NCBI GenBank assembly: GCA_964461505.1 | Contig: CAYWUW010000004.1 | Coordinates: 1-41,847 of the forward strand | Length of the DNA stretch: 41,847 nucleotides | DNA from: HK-STAS-PATE-42 sp964461505 | Lineage (GTDB): Bacteria; Patescibacteriota; Saccharimonadia; Saccharimonadales; HK-STAS-PATE-42 | Reading direction: 5' to 3' | Translations under genes and position numbers: made by a program | Notes under the pieces: generated by a model | Database searches by the model: none | Told to the model about the DNA's origin: nothing | What the model saw: only the letters and a program-made list of their open reading frames with translations | Part shown: piece after piece, positions 25,084 through 32,873 of the stretch | Position numbering within the stretch: position 1 is the stretch's first letter | How the letters are laid out: each line of letters starts with the position of its first letter

Positions 25084-25115
25084 AAATTTAAACACTAAGC
25101 TTAACTTCTAAAAAA

Positions 25116-25880
25116 CTACTTCTTTTTAGATTTTGCCTTAATTTTCAATCCACCCTTCAGCGCAGAAGGATCATTCATCAAATTAAACAAAGTTACACCA
25201 ACAGTTGCACCAAGTAGAGGTCCAAACACTGGCCCTAAGCTTAAATCTGTAATAGATTCACGCACAGTTGCCATAAATACAGCAGGATTCAAGAACCCAC
25301 CGCCGGCTCCACTTACAAAGCCCGTAAAAAGCAAACCTAAGAATAAGGATCCACCAACCATTAAGCCAGATTCAAGCGCGCTTCTTTCTTCGCTAACAGT
25401 TGCACTAACCCCAAAGGCAAAAATGAACATTCCAAGAGCTTCCGCCGCAAAAATCTTCCAAGCTTCTGTATTATCAAAAGCAATTTTAGTAGCCTCTGGA
25501 ACAAACATTTGCATTACTCCAAATGCCGCAAAAGCTCCTAAAAGTTGAACTAAAATATAAGCAACGGCCGAAAGCGTACGAATGCGCTTATTCGTCCACA
25601 TCCCAAAAGTAATGCCAGGATTAAAGTGCCCTCCACTAAACTTACCAACGGTCATTACAAACAGCCCCACAACAAATGCCGCCACCAACGGAACAGAAAC
25701 AAAATAAACTGGAACCGATTCAATGCCGCCAACCAGTGGGTTTTGCTGCAAAAGTTGAGCTCCACCTACCGCAGTTTTAAGCGCAGCCAAAACTGCAAAA
25801 ACCAATCCAAAAGTTCCGAGCATTTCTGCAACAAGAGCAACCGGATTGATCGATTTTAATGCTTTCATAACTCTATCCAT
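25116..25880 (-). CDS. MIP-family channel (aquaporin-like), 254 aa
   Basis: Six membrane helices with the two half-helix loops of the family: SGGHFNPGITFG (residues 82-93) and GGGFLNPAVFMA (194-205). The first motif has NPG in place of NPA. The second lacks the Arg that normally follows NPA and forms the selectivity filter, so the pore is probably unlike a strict water channel; glycerol, a gas or another small solute is possible. AAGGAGG is 16 bases before ATG, too far for normal use. An in-frame ATT at 25889 lies seven bases after it, so the start is uncertain. Confidence 0.88.
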   Translation of the reverse strand: MDRVMKALKSINPVALVAEMLGTFGLVFAVLAALKTAVGGAQLLQQNPLVGGIESVPVYFVSVPLVAAFVVGLFVMTVGKFSGGHFNPGITFGMWTNKRIRTLSAVAYILVQLLGAFAAFGVMQMFVPEATKIAFDNTEAWKIFAAEALGMFIFAFGVSATVSEERSALESGLMVGGSLFLGLLFTGFVSGAGGGFLNPAVFMATVRESITDLSLGPVFGPLLGATVGVTLFNLMNDPSALKGGLKIKAKSKKK

Positions 25881-26045
25881 AGCTAAAATTTTCTACCCTC
25901 CTTAGGCAGGTTCTTTAACACTAAGCTTAATCCTACACCAAGTTCCGCTAGAATCTCAACCGCCCACACCGTTAAACATAGCAAACTTAACAACCCCTCT
26001 CTCTAAACTTAATCCCAAACAGACCTTCAACAATCAAGCTTAAGC

Positions 26046-26074
26046 TTTCAATATTCCTAGATAAAAGCTAAAAT
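26046..26074 (+). promoter_or_regulatory. Promoter TTTCAA-17-TAAAAT, near-leaderless
   Basis: TTTCAA (26046-26051), a 17-bp spacer, TAAAAT (26069-26074), and ATG nine bases later. Confidence 0.55.
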
Positions 26075-26083
26075 AAGTCAAAT

Positions 26084-26791
26084 ATGGAAAACAGAATCCG
26101 AACTCCGCAGATAACAGTCGTTTCTGGCCCTATGGGCGGAGGAAAATCTGGTGTCAACGGGGCAGTAATCGAAGGTCTTCTCGAAGCAGATGCTGCAACT
26201 TGGGGTGCAGATAATCCTCGCCTTATGTCTGTCTCTCTAACCTCTAGGGGAATCAGAGATGGCGAATCTCCCAAAGATTACGTTCATAATACCCCCGAGA
26301 AAGTTTTCTCTACTGGCGCCGTCATGGAAAAAGTCCGTCATTCAGGAAACTGGTACGGTTCGCCAACCCCACCAGAAGGGCAACCAAGACACCTAGAGAT
26401 CGAAGTAACCGGCCTAAAGCAGATTATCGAATCTCAGCAGCCAGAAGTTGTTGCCGCCAGAGCCGGAATGCGTGCCGTCTATCTTCTACAAAGCTCCATG
26501 CAAGATCTCTGGGAGCAAATCTCAGGCCGGCCAGACGGAGTCTCTAAAGAGGCTAAGCTTAATAGAATTGCTCGCTATCCTGCTGAAATCTTTTATATCC
26601 TAGAACATAATTTGCCCTATGTCTTCATAGAGAACATGGCCGGTCAACCTAGTATAGCCCGTCACAACGCAGTAGCCTACATGTTGGGTCAGCCAGTCGA
26701 ATCCAGATCTCCGCAGATTGCTCATGCTATGGCTGCCGGCGCTACTGCATGGCTTAAGGAGCGCGACATTCCAATTCAAGAAATCTCATAG
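26084..26791 (+). CDS. Divergent guanylate-kinase-like protein (235 aa)
   Basis: The P-loop SGPMGGGKS (residues 14-22) matches the guanylate kinase position (usually SGPSGVGKS). SRGIRDGESPKDYVHNTPEKVF corresponds to the GMP-binding T-R-x-x-R-x-G-E-x-x-G-x-D-Y region, and GNWYGSP to GNxYGT/S. Guanylate kinase phosphorylates GMP to GDP. The C-terminal part differs from the usual enzyme, so another nucleotide may be the substrate. A near-leaderless promoter precedes it, and radA follows 45 bases on. Confidence 0.7.
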   Translation: MENRIRTPQITVVSGPMGGGKSGVNGAVIEGLLEADAATWGADNPRLMSVSLTSRGIRDGESPKDYVHNTPEKVFSTGAVMEKVRHSGNWYGSPTPPEGQPRHLEIEVTGLKQIIESQQPEVVAARAGMRAVYLLQSSMQDLWEQISGRPDGVSKEAKLNRIARYPAEIFYILEHNLPYVFIENMAGQPSIARHNAVAYMLGQPVESRSPQIAHAMAAGATAWLKERDIPIQEIS

Positions 26792-26836
26792 AATCTCTCG
26801 CTTCTGCTAAACTTAAGGCTAGGTCAACTGAAACTT

Positions 26837-28207
26837 ATGTCCAAAAAGAAAGAGATCAAATTTGTCTGCAGCAACTGCGGAGAAGATTACACAAAATGGC
26901 AAGGCAAGTGCGAAAACTGCGGAGCCTGGAACACACTTGTCGAATTCTACGAACCCAAAAGTTCTAAAAACCCAAAATCCGGAACCGGCCACGAGCTCCA
27001 AGCCAAATCAGTTCCAGAACTCACCAAAAGTTCTAAGCAAGAATCAACACGGCTCAAAACCAACATCGAAGATGTCGATTTAGTTTTGGGCGGAGGAATC
27101 GTTCCCGCTAGCGTCAACTTAATCGCCGGCGAACCCGGAATCGGCAAATCAACCCTAATTTTACAAATTGCTGCTGCCATCTCTAAAAATTCTGGCCAAG
27201 TAATCTATGTTTCTGGCGAGGAATCTGCCGAGCAAGTTGCTGCGCGCGCCTCTCGCTTAAACTTAGGCCTAGATCCAAAATCCACCAATCTCGGCATTGT
27301 TTCATCAACCTCCACCGACGATATTGCCCAAACTATCCTTAAGCTTAAGCCGGCGCTCGTGGTAATCGATTCCATCCAAACCATGGCCTGTTCCGAGGTT
27401 ACTTCTGCCACCGGCTCCGTCTCTCAAATTACCAATTCCACCCACATCTTAACCCAGGCCGCTAAATCCAACGGAACAGCCCTAATCATCGTCGGCCACG
27501 TTACCAAAGAAGGTTCGCTTGCCGGGCCAAAGATTCTCGAACATCTTGTTGATGTCGTTCTAAATCTAGAAGGAGATCGCTATGGCGGATTCAAAATCCT
27601 CCGCGCGGTTAAAAACCGTTACGGTTCAACCTCCGAAGCCGGAATTTTCGAGATGACTGAATCCGGTCTCCAACAAGTTTCTAATCCGTCTCAATCACTT
27701 CTAGCAGAAAGGCAAGTTACCGATGGTTCTATAGTCTTCGCGGCCATGGAAGGCAACCGGCCTATTCTTGTTGAGGTCCAAGCTCTAGTTAGCAAAACCA
27801 ACTTTGGCTACCCAAAAAGAGCCGCCTCCGGATTCGATCTTAACCGCCTTAACCTTCTTATTGCCGTGCTAACTCGGCGCACTAAGCTTAACCTTTCAGA
27901 ACAAGATATTTACATCAACGTAGTTGGCGGAATTAAGCTTAGCGAACCTGCCGCCGATCTTGCCGTTGCCATGGCCATCGCCTCTGCCGCCAAAGGCTTA
28001 AGCTTAAAGCAAGATCTCGCCGTCGCCGGTGAACTCGGTCTCAGTGGTGAAATCCGCCGCATTCCCAACATCGAAAAAAGAGTAAACGAGGCCAAAAAGC
28101 TCGGCTTTTCTGGCCTTCTAGCGCCAAATTCCGGCTCCAAATCTAAGTTTATTCAAGATGCCAGATCTCTCCGCGAAGCGCTCAACAACGTTTTCGCCTC
28201 CAAATAA
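26837..28207 (+). CDS. radA: DNA repair protein RadA (456 aa)
   Basis: RadA (Sms) is a RecA-like ATPase that extends D-loops in recombination. It has a four-Cys zinc finger (Cys 11, 14, 25, 28), Walker A GEPGIGKST (about 98-106), the RadA signature KNRYGST (about 258-264) and a Lon-like C-terminal domain (NVVGGIKLSEPAADLAVAMAIAS). Length is normal. TGCTAAACT at 26805-26813 is a likely extended -10. The PIN-TRAM gene downstream is also near radA in Firmicutes (as yacL), though disA is absent here. Confidence 0.96.
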   Translation: MSKKKEIKFVCSNCGEDYTKWQGKCENCGAWNTLVEFYEPKSSKNPKSGTGHELQAKSVPELTKSSKQESTRLKTNIEDVDLVLGGGIVPASVNLIAGEPGIGKSTLILQIAAAISKNSGQVIYVSGEESAEQVAARASRLNLGLDPKSTNLGIVSSTSTDDIAQTILKLKPALVVIDSIQTMACSEVTSATGSVSQITNSTHILTQAAKSNGTALIIVGHVTKEGSLAGPKILEHLVDVVLNLEGDRYGGFKILRAVKNRYGSTSEAGIFEMTESGLQQVSNPSQSLLAERQVTDGSIVFAAMEGNRPILVEVQALVSKTNFGYPKRAASGFDLNRLNLLIAVLTRRTKLNLSEQDIYINVVGGIKLSEPAADLAVAMAIASAAKGLSLKQDLAVAGELGLSGEIRRIPNIEKRVNEAKKLGFSGLLAPNSGSKSKFIQDARSLREALNNVFASK

Positions 28208-28208
28208 A

Positions 28209-28252
28209 GTCCGCTCCGACTCCGCTGCACTTCTCTCAGAACCACAAAAATG
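28209..28252. repeat. Degenerate copy of a dispersed intergenic element
   Basis: The stretch after radA contains CTCCGACTCCGCTGCAC and CTCTCAGAAC, resembling one arm of the widespread bacterial intergenic element of type TGTCATCCTGAGC...GTCGAAGGATCT. Related fragments are at 29163 and 40990. The identification is from memory and approximate. Confidence 0.35.
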
Positions 28253-28331
28253 AATCTGCACTGCAGTCTTTTATAAATCTTTATGCTAAACTTAAAAGTA
28301 GATATTATTTTCTTTATTCTTTCCAAAAACA

Positions 28332-29156
28332 ATGAGATTTCGCTCTAGCCCCAAACCCAAAAATTCTAGTCGAACAGAACTAATCCTCGACACCTCTGCT
28401 ATTATCGATGGTCGCATTTTAAGCTTAGCTCAGGTTGGGTTCTTGCGCGGCTCGCAACTTACTGTTACAAACATTGTTTTAGATGAGCTCCAATATCTTG
28501 CCGACGAAGGCGATTCTTTTAAAAGAGCTCGTGCCCGCTACGGTTTTGAGGTTTTAAGCAAACTGATGAAAGTTTCGGGCCTTAAGCTTAAAAACGAGAC
28601 GCTGCCAAGCTCCAAATTAGAGGTTGATCAACAACTCCTCAACTTTGCCAAAAGCAAATCCGCCCAACTTTTTACAGTAGATTTTAACCTTGCTCAACGC
28701 GCCAAAATTGAAGGAGCTCTCGTTCTCAATCCAGCAGATCTTACCGAAGCTCTAAAACCTCAAGTTCTACCCGGTGAAACTTTCAAAATTAAGCTTATCC
28801 AAAAAGGAGACGATAAGGGCCAGGCGGTTGGTTATCTTCCAGATGGAACCATGGTTGTTGCCGAAAATTCCCAAAGCAAGGTTGGCCAAACTGTAGAACT
28901 TAAATCTACCAAAATCATTCAAACCGCCGGAGGTCGCATCGTTTTTGCCGAAGCTGCCAACTCAAATCCCAACTCTAATGTCCTTACCCCAAAGAATCCT
29001 GATTCTAAGCTTAAATCCCTCTCAAAACCAAAAAACCAAAAGCAGCCTCGCCCTAAGAGCCAATTTTCAAATTCAAATTCTCGCCCCCAGCAGAACCAAA
29101 ATCGTCGCCCCAATAAAGAAGATTCCCTCATCGAAGCCATCAACAACTCAAAATAA
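28332..29156 (+). CDS. PIN-TRAM domain protein, YacL-like (274 aa)
   Basis: A PIN nuclease fold covers residues about 15-140: LILDTSAIIDGRI holds the first acidic residues, VLDELQYLAD the second and FTVDFNLAQRAKIEG the third. A TRAM domain follows (about 153-210, LPGETFKIKLIQKGDDKGQAVGYL..GTMVVAE), which usually binds RNA. The last 60 residues are Asn/Pro/Lys/Gln-rich and disordered. Firmicute YacL has an extra membrane part, absent here, so this is a soluble version. It follows radA. Confidence 0.88.
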   Translation: MRFRSSPKPKNSSRTELILDTSAIIDGRILSLAQVGFLRGSQLTVTNIVLDELQYLADEGDSFKRARARYGFEVLSKLMKVSGLKLKNETLPSSKLEVDQQLLNFAKSKSAQLFTVDFNLAQRAKIEGALVLNPADLTEALKPQVLPGETFKIKLIQKGDDKGQAVGYLPDGTMVVAENSQSKVGQTVELKSTKIIQTAGGRIVFAEAANSNPNSNVLTPKNPDSKLKSLSKPKNQKQPRPKSQFSNSNSRPQQNQNRRPNKEDSLIEAINNSK

Positions 29157-29162
29157 GAATTT

Positions 29163-29216
29163 GTCACCTCGAGCTTATGTCGAAAGATCTCTAGGGTTTC
29201 AGTCGAGACGACAGGG
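29163..29216. repeat. Copy of a dispersed intergenic element
   Basis: TGTCACCTCGAGCTTATGTC, then GAAAGATCTC and a second arm CAGTCGAGACGACAGG. This resembles the common TGTCATCCTGAGC/GTCGAAGGATCTC intergenic repeat and has a partly palindromic layout. Confidence 0.45.
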
Positions 29217-29224
29217 GAGAGGTG

Positions 29225-29240
29225 GTATACTTAAGCTTAG
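29225..29240 (+). promoter_or_regulatory. Promoter of tRNA-Arg fused to the iterated motif
   Basis: TGGTATACT flows directly into TAAGCTTAG, which ends one base from the tRNA 5' end. The extended -10 (hexamer 29226-29231) is the best candidate. Confidence 0.55.
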
Positions 29241-29317
29241 GCGCCCGTAGCTCAGCTGGATAGAGCACTGGTCTTCGGAACCAGGTGTCGGGAGTTCGAA
29301 TCTCTCCGGGCGCGCCA
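29241..29317 (+). tRNA. tRNA-Arg(TCG), CCA encoded
   Basis: Acceptor GCGCCCG/CGGGCGC, D arm GCTCAGCTGGATAGAGC, anticodon stem CTGGT/ACCAG with loop CTTCGGA giving TCG, T arm GGGAG TTCGAAT CTCTC, discriminator G, CCA encoded. Confidence 0.96.
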
Positions 29318-29330
29318 GGCTTGAAATGAA

Positions 29331-29355
29331 AATATCCCGGAAGGGATATTTTTTC
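29331..29355 (+). terminator. Rho-independent terminator of tRNA-Arg
   Basis: AATATCCC, loop GGAA, GGGATATT, then a T-rich run: a perfect 8-bp stem 14 bases after the tRNA. Confidence 0.9.
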
Positions 29356-29407
29356 TTTCAAAATCTAGACGTAGTCTAGAAAAGAGGCTGATCGACTGGT
29401 TGTATTA

Positions 29408-29436
29408 TTGACTTATTACAGCCCAAATGATATAAT
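29408..29436 (+). promoter_or_regulatory. Near-consensus promoter TTGACT-17-TATAAT
   Basis: TTGACT (29408-29413), exactly 17 bp, TATAAT (29431-29436) with TG one base upstream. ATG 29448 follows after 11 bases without a Shine-Dalgarno. Confidence 0.8.
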
Positions 29437-29447
29437 CTAAACAGATT

Positions 29448-29837
29448 ATGAAAGATTGGGTAAAAGGAACAAACTTTCCGGACCATTTTGTTAATAGGCA
29501 AGATCCTACTTTGCAGGTTGTAGTGGTGGGTGACGTCTTAGACGATCCTGAGAGGGTTACGGCCTACTCTTTGCCCATAGACTATACTATGCTCGACCAG
29601 CTATATGATGAAGAGGCTAACAATAGCCTAGTTTCTCCAATACTAAAAAGAGAAGCGAGAAGGGCGGTCCGTATAGTGGGGGAATATTTTGCCCGAAAGA
29701 TTGTCGTGATAGACAATACTCAAAGCCCACCACTGATGCTTCAGATTCCCGAAGAAGACGGGAATCTCCGATTGCCGAATCCCCCGTTTAGGGCTCTCAA
29801 ACCTAGCCCTATTACCGTAAAGGAGCTCTATGAGTAG
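29448..29837 (+). CDS. Unknown protein paired with a kinase-like gene (129 aa)
   Basis: Soluble, with the strand-like stretch LQVVVVGDVLDD and an acidic centre. No family recognised. Its last 8 bases overlap the start of the next gene, so the two are coupled, and a strong promoter precedes it. No TAAGCTTA or TAAACTTA copy lies in either gene of the pair, and the sense strand is richer in G than in radA or the PIN-TRAM gene. Recent acquisition is possible. Confidence 0.55.
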   Translation: MKDWVKGTNFPDHFVNRQDPTLQVVVVGDVLDDPERVTAYSLPIDYTMLDQLYDEEANNSLVSPILKREARRAVRIVGEYFARKIVVIDNTQSPPLMLQIPEEDGNLRLPNPPFRALKPSPITVKELYE

Positions 29838-30642
29838 CAAAATAAAAGCTCCAGAAAGTGTAGTGGAGCACTTCTTTCAGGATTTTGAGCCACAAGGAGC
29901 TCAAACTGCCAAGATTGGTGATTCCGCCAACGGTGTGGTTATAGCCTCCAGCAGTAGAAACCCAGAGGAAATAGTTGCAGTTAAGATAGGCGCAGCCACA
30001 AAGATAATGAAAGAGTATGACACCTACGAAGAATTAAGGGGTATTGTGGGTGAAGAACACACAATACCTAAGGGGCGTGTATTGTTTACAACAGACAGGA
30101 AGACGGGCTCCGAGTACGGTGCATTAGTGACACCATTTTTGCCAGATTTACAACCGTTCTCTAGGCAAGATCTGTTCTTACCGAAGCAAGGGACACTTAG
30201 AGAGGGTAGGATGGGGGAGTTCGCGAGTCTTCTGGCGATAATGCAGTCAGCAGGCCTTTTCCACGGAGACTTCCAGGCAAAGAATGTTGGGAATCGCGCA
30301 AATGGCGTACCTATGGTTTTTGACATGGAAGCAGCCAAAAGGCTAACGCCTGATAGCCCTGGGTTAGCGCGTCACATCATCAACGACCTACTAAGCTTTT
30401 ATAAGTCTCTAGCCATAAAGAATCTATACAACCTCAATCCGGATCCGCTATCGAAAGAGATAGAGGCAATGTTTACTCAACAGTGGCTACAACAGGTTCA
30501 TGAGCTTGGATCTCTATCTATAGATCTTGCGCTAGACATAGCGGTAGAGTCAATATCTACGTTTACAGACTGGACAAGCAACGGTGGTTTAGAGCGTGCC
30601 AGAGCTAGGTTTGCCCCAAAAGACAACAGAAGAGCGGCTTAA
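29830..30642 (+). CDS. Kinase-like phosphotransferase fold protein (270 aa)
   Basis: It has a protein-kinase/aminoglycoside-phosphotransferase type catalytic loop: FHGDFQAKNVGN (His-Gly-Asp...Asn), followed by VFDMEAA as the metal-binding Asp segment, where kinases have DFG/DxD. Upstream, IVAVKIGAA may supply the nucleotide-binding Lys. The substrate is unknown; protein, sugar or small molecule are all possible. Coupled to the 129-aa gene before it. The partner could be its substrate or regulator, which is inference. Confidence 0.65.
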   Translation: MSSKIKAPESVVEHFFQDFEPQGAQTAKIGDSANGVVIASSSRNPEEIVAVKIGAATKIMKEYDTYEELRGIVGEEHTIPKGRVLFTTDRKTGSEYGALVTPFLPDLQPFSRQDLFLPKQGTLREGRMGEFASLLAIMQSAGLFHGDFQAKNVGNRANGVPMVFDMEAAKRLTPDSPGLARHIINDLLSFYKSLAIKNLYNLNPDPLSKEIEAMFTQQWLQQVHELGSLSIDLALDIAVESISTFTDWTSNGGLERARARFAPKDNRRAA

Positions 30643-30661
30643 TTCTTATCTCTAGCTAAAA

Positions 30662-30802
30662 TAGCCCCGCTATATTTCCTGGTTTAAAACCAAGTGGGTG
30701 TTCTCATAGAATCCGCACGGGGGCATCATCAGAATATTGAACTCCCTGAACATAAAAAATATTCAGAAAAAAGCAGGGCTAAACTTAATTATACACCCGC
30801 TT
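30662..30802 (+). other. Spacer with long-range complementary segments, possible structured RNA
   Basis: This 260-bp spacer before the LAQTG gene contains 30692-30701 complementary to 30793-30802 (10 pairs, one G-U) and 30662-30670 complementary to 30773-30781 (8 of 9). These would cross and so be alternatives or a pseudoknot. GAATATT/AATATTC lies inside. A -10-like TAAAAT at 30657-30662 precedes. No known riboswitch recognised. Confidence 0.3.
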
Positions 30803-30903
30803 AGCAAAATCCAACGCTTGCATTTCTAGAACCAGTTCCCTAAACTTACAACCAAATCAATCCCGATTTGCCCACAAAAAACTAACCCTTCCCACTTCCG
30901 ATT

Positions 30904-32154
30904 ATGCCCAAACTTAAAGTTCTTCTATATTCGCTCAGCGCCGTATTCTTACTAAGCTTAATTTTTGTTCAACCAACTTTTGCAGAAGAACAAGTTCCGC
31001 AGGTCTTTATTTCTGAAGAAGTCGGAGCCTGGGGAACAACTCCAGCCCAAAAAAGAACTGGCCAACAAGAAGCTTTCGACCTTGCCGATAACCTCGATTC
31101 CACCTGGCTCTTAAGCTTAGATAATCTAAAAGAGGAGGGCAGTGAAGCCTCTGTTCAAACTGCCACAATTACTCCCCAAAATCCCAACAACTTTGAATTC
31201 CTAAACTTAAATTCTGAACTCATCACCGTTACGGCAGATAATGTTGATATGAAGAACCCTTCTGACCCCAACGATTTCGGAACCAAATCCCCCAACAGCT
31301 ACCAATACCAAGCCAAGCTAGATCTCCCCGGTTCCGGTGCCAACACCTACAACGGCAACACCATGCAAGATTTCGCCCCAATTCCGCGCAAATTCGAGGG
31401 CCAATATTATGCCAACGAATCCCAAAACGGTTTTGGAGATCAAAATAACTTCAAAAATGGCCTGCTCTTCACGTTCTCCCAACCTCTGCAAGCTTTTGGA
31501 GTTTGGCTCGGAGATCTCGAAACCCGCAGCGATGGCTTTGGCGCCGCCGCCATCTTGCGGCTCTTTAACCTTAACGATGAACTCATTTTTGAAAGCATCA
31601 TTCCGCCCAACAATTGGATTACCGAAGGAGATCAAAACCAATCCATTTGCACAACCGCCAACACCACTACAGATTTAATTAACAAGATGGGCTGCGGCCA
31701 CAACACCACACGTTTTATCGGCTTTTCTTCTGGTTCAGATTCCGCCTTAAGCTTAGTAAAAAGAATGCTCATTATTGTTGGCGATGACGATAACTTCTTA
31801 AACCAGCCAGAAGATAACAACGGCAACACCGAACACATCAGCTTTATCGGCCCAACCGCCGCCTTCTTCCAAGCAAAATCTCCAAATCCCGAAGAACCCG
31901 AAGATCCTGAATCTCCCGAAATTCCCCAAGAAGGCCAAACTCCAACAAATCCAGTCAGTTCTCTAGCTTCAACTTCGAATCTCGCCTCTATTACCACCTC
32001 AATTCCCCAAACAAATCAAACCCTAAGCTTAAGTTCTACCGCCAAACAAGAACTCGCCCAAACCGGCCAATCTCAACCTCTAATTGCAGCCCTAGCCTTA
32101 AGCTTAATTATAGCTTCTATCTTTACTACCAAACTATCTCGTTTAGGTTCTTAA
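30904..32154 (+). CDS. Secreted surface protein with LAQTG sorting signal (416 aa)
   Basis: A signal peptide (about 1-27) ending near TFA is followed by a mature domain of about 300 residues, including a region FTFSQPLQAFGVWLGDLETR that looks like a carbohydrate-binding or PEP-CTERM-type beta domain. A Pro/Glu-rich linker follows (NPEEPEDPESPEIPQEG). The C-terminus has LAQTG at about residues 384-388, then a hydrophobic helix and a short basic tail, the layout of a sortase substrate (LAxTG variant). No sortase is in the window. The last 29 bases overlap the convergent ung gene, and the stop codon lies in a TTAAGCTTAA site. Confidence 0.75.
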   Translation: MPKLKVLLYSLSAVFLLSLIFVQPTFAEEQVPQVFISEEVGAWGTTPAQKRTGQQEAFDLADNLDSTWLLSLDNLKEEGSEASVQTATITPQNPNNFEFLNLNSELITVTADNVDMKNPSDPNDFGTKSPNSYQYQAKLDLPGSGANTYNGNTMQDFAPIPRKFEGQYYANESQNGFGDQNNFKNGLLFTFSQPLQAFGVWLGDLETRSDGFGAAAILRLFNLNDELIFESIIPPNNWITEGDQNQSICTTANTTTDLINKMGCGHNTTRFIGFSSGSDSALSLVKRMLIIVGDDDNFLNQPEDNNGNTEHISFIGPTAAFFQAKSPNPEEPEDPESPEIPQEGQTPTNPVSSLASTSNLASITTSIPQTNQTLSLSSTAKQELAQTGQSQPLIAALALSLIIASIFTTKLSRLGS

Positions 32155-32812
32155 GCTTAAGCCATTCATTAGTCTTTTTAAAATGCCCATTACCAAAGAA
32201 CCCGCCATAGGCCGAAAGCGGAGAAGGGTGCGCCGATTCCAAAATCAAATGCTTTTTATCATCAATCAAATCCTTCTTCTTCCGCGCATAAGCTCCCCAC
32301 AGCAAAAAAACCACATTCTCCCGTTCGCGCGAAATAAGCTTAATAATCTCATCGGTTAAATTCTCCCAACCTCTACCCGCATGAGAACCTGCCTTGCCAG
32401 ATTCCACCGTTAACACCGCATTCAACAATAAAACCCCTTGCTGAGCCCAACAACTTAAATCACCATTAAACTTAACTTCCGCTTTGGGCTTCTTGCCAAA
32501 TTCCGCCTCCAATTCTTTAAAGATATTAATTAAGCTTGGTGGATTCTTAATTCCAGCCGGAACCGAAAAACTCAAACCCTGCGCTTGGCAAATTCCATTA
32601 ACAATTCCATGGTACGGATCTTGCCCAATTATCACCACCTTCACATCTTCTAATGGAGTTAAGTTTAGCGCTCTAAAAATATTCTTGCTTTCCGGAAGAA
32701 CCATCTTTGCGGCGTACTCTCCCTTAACAAATTCCGCTAGATTCTTAAAATCTTCCGATGCAAAATATTCCGATAAAGCTTTTTTCCAACTTTTTTCAAT
32801 TGCAACTTCCAT
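32126..32812 (-). CDS. ung: Uracil-DNA glycosylase, family 1 (228 aa)
   Basis: It removes uracil from DNA. The water-activating loop GQDPYHG (63-69, catalytic Asp 65) is followed by GLSFSVP with the uracil-pocket Phe, LLLNAVLTVESGKAGSHAGRGWE, VVFLLWGAYA, and the DNA-intercalation loop SAHPSPLSA with its His. Length is typical. It converges with and overlaps the surface-protein gene; the shared 3' end encodes Lys-Leu-Lys here through the iterated motif. Confidence 0.97.
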   Translation of the reverse strand: MEVAIEKSWKKALSEYFASEDFKNLAEFVKGEYAAKMVLPESKNIFRALNLTPLEDVKVVIIGQDPYHGIVNGICQAQGLSFSVPAGIKNPPSLINIFKELEAEFGKKPKAEVKFNGDLSCWAQQGVLLLNAVLTVESGKAGSHAGRGWENLTDEIIKLISRERENVVFLLWGAYARKKKDLIDDKKHLILESAHPSPLSAYGGFFGNGHFKKTNEWLKLKNLNEIVW

Positions 32813-32849
32813 ACTTCTTCTAACCTAAAATTCTAACAGAGTTCTTTTA

Positions 32850-32858
32850 TGTTAAACT
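32850..32858 (+). promoter_or_regulatory. Extended -10 of the HtrA-like gene, fused to motif
   Basis: TGTTAAACT (32850-32858) continues into TAAGCTTAA. The presumed TTG start is 16 bases after the -10. Confidence 0.5.
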
Positions 32859-32873
32859 TAAGCTTAATCATAG

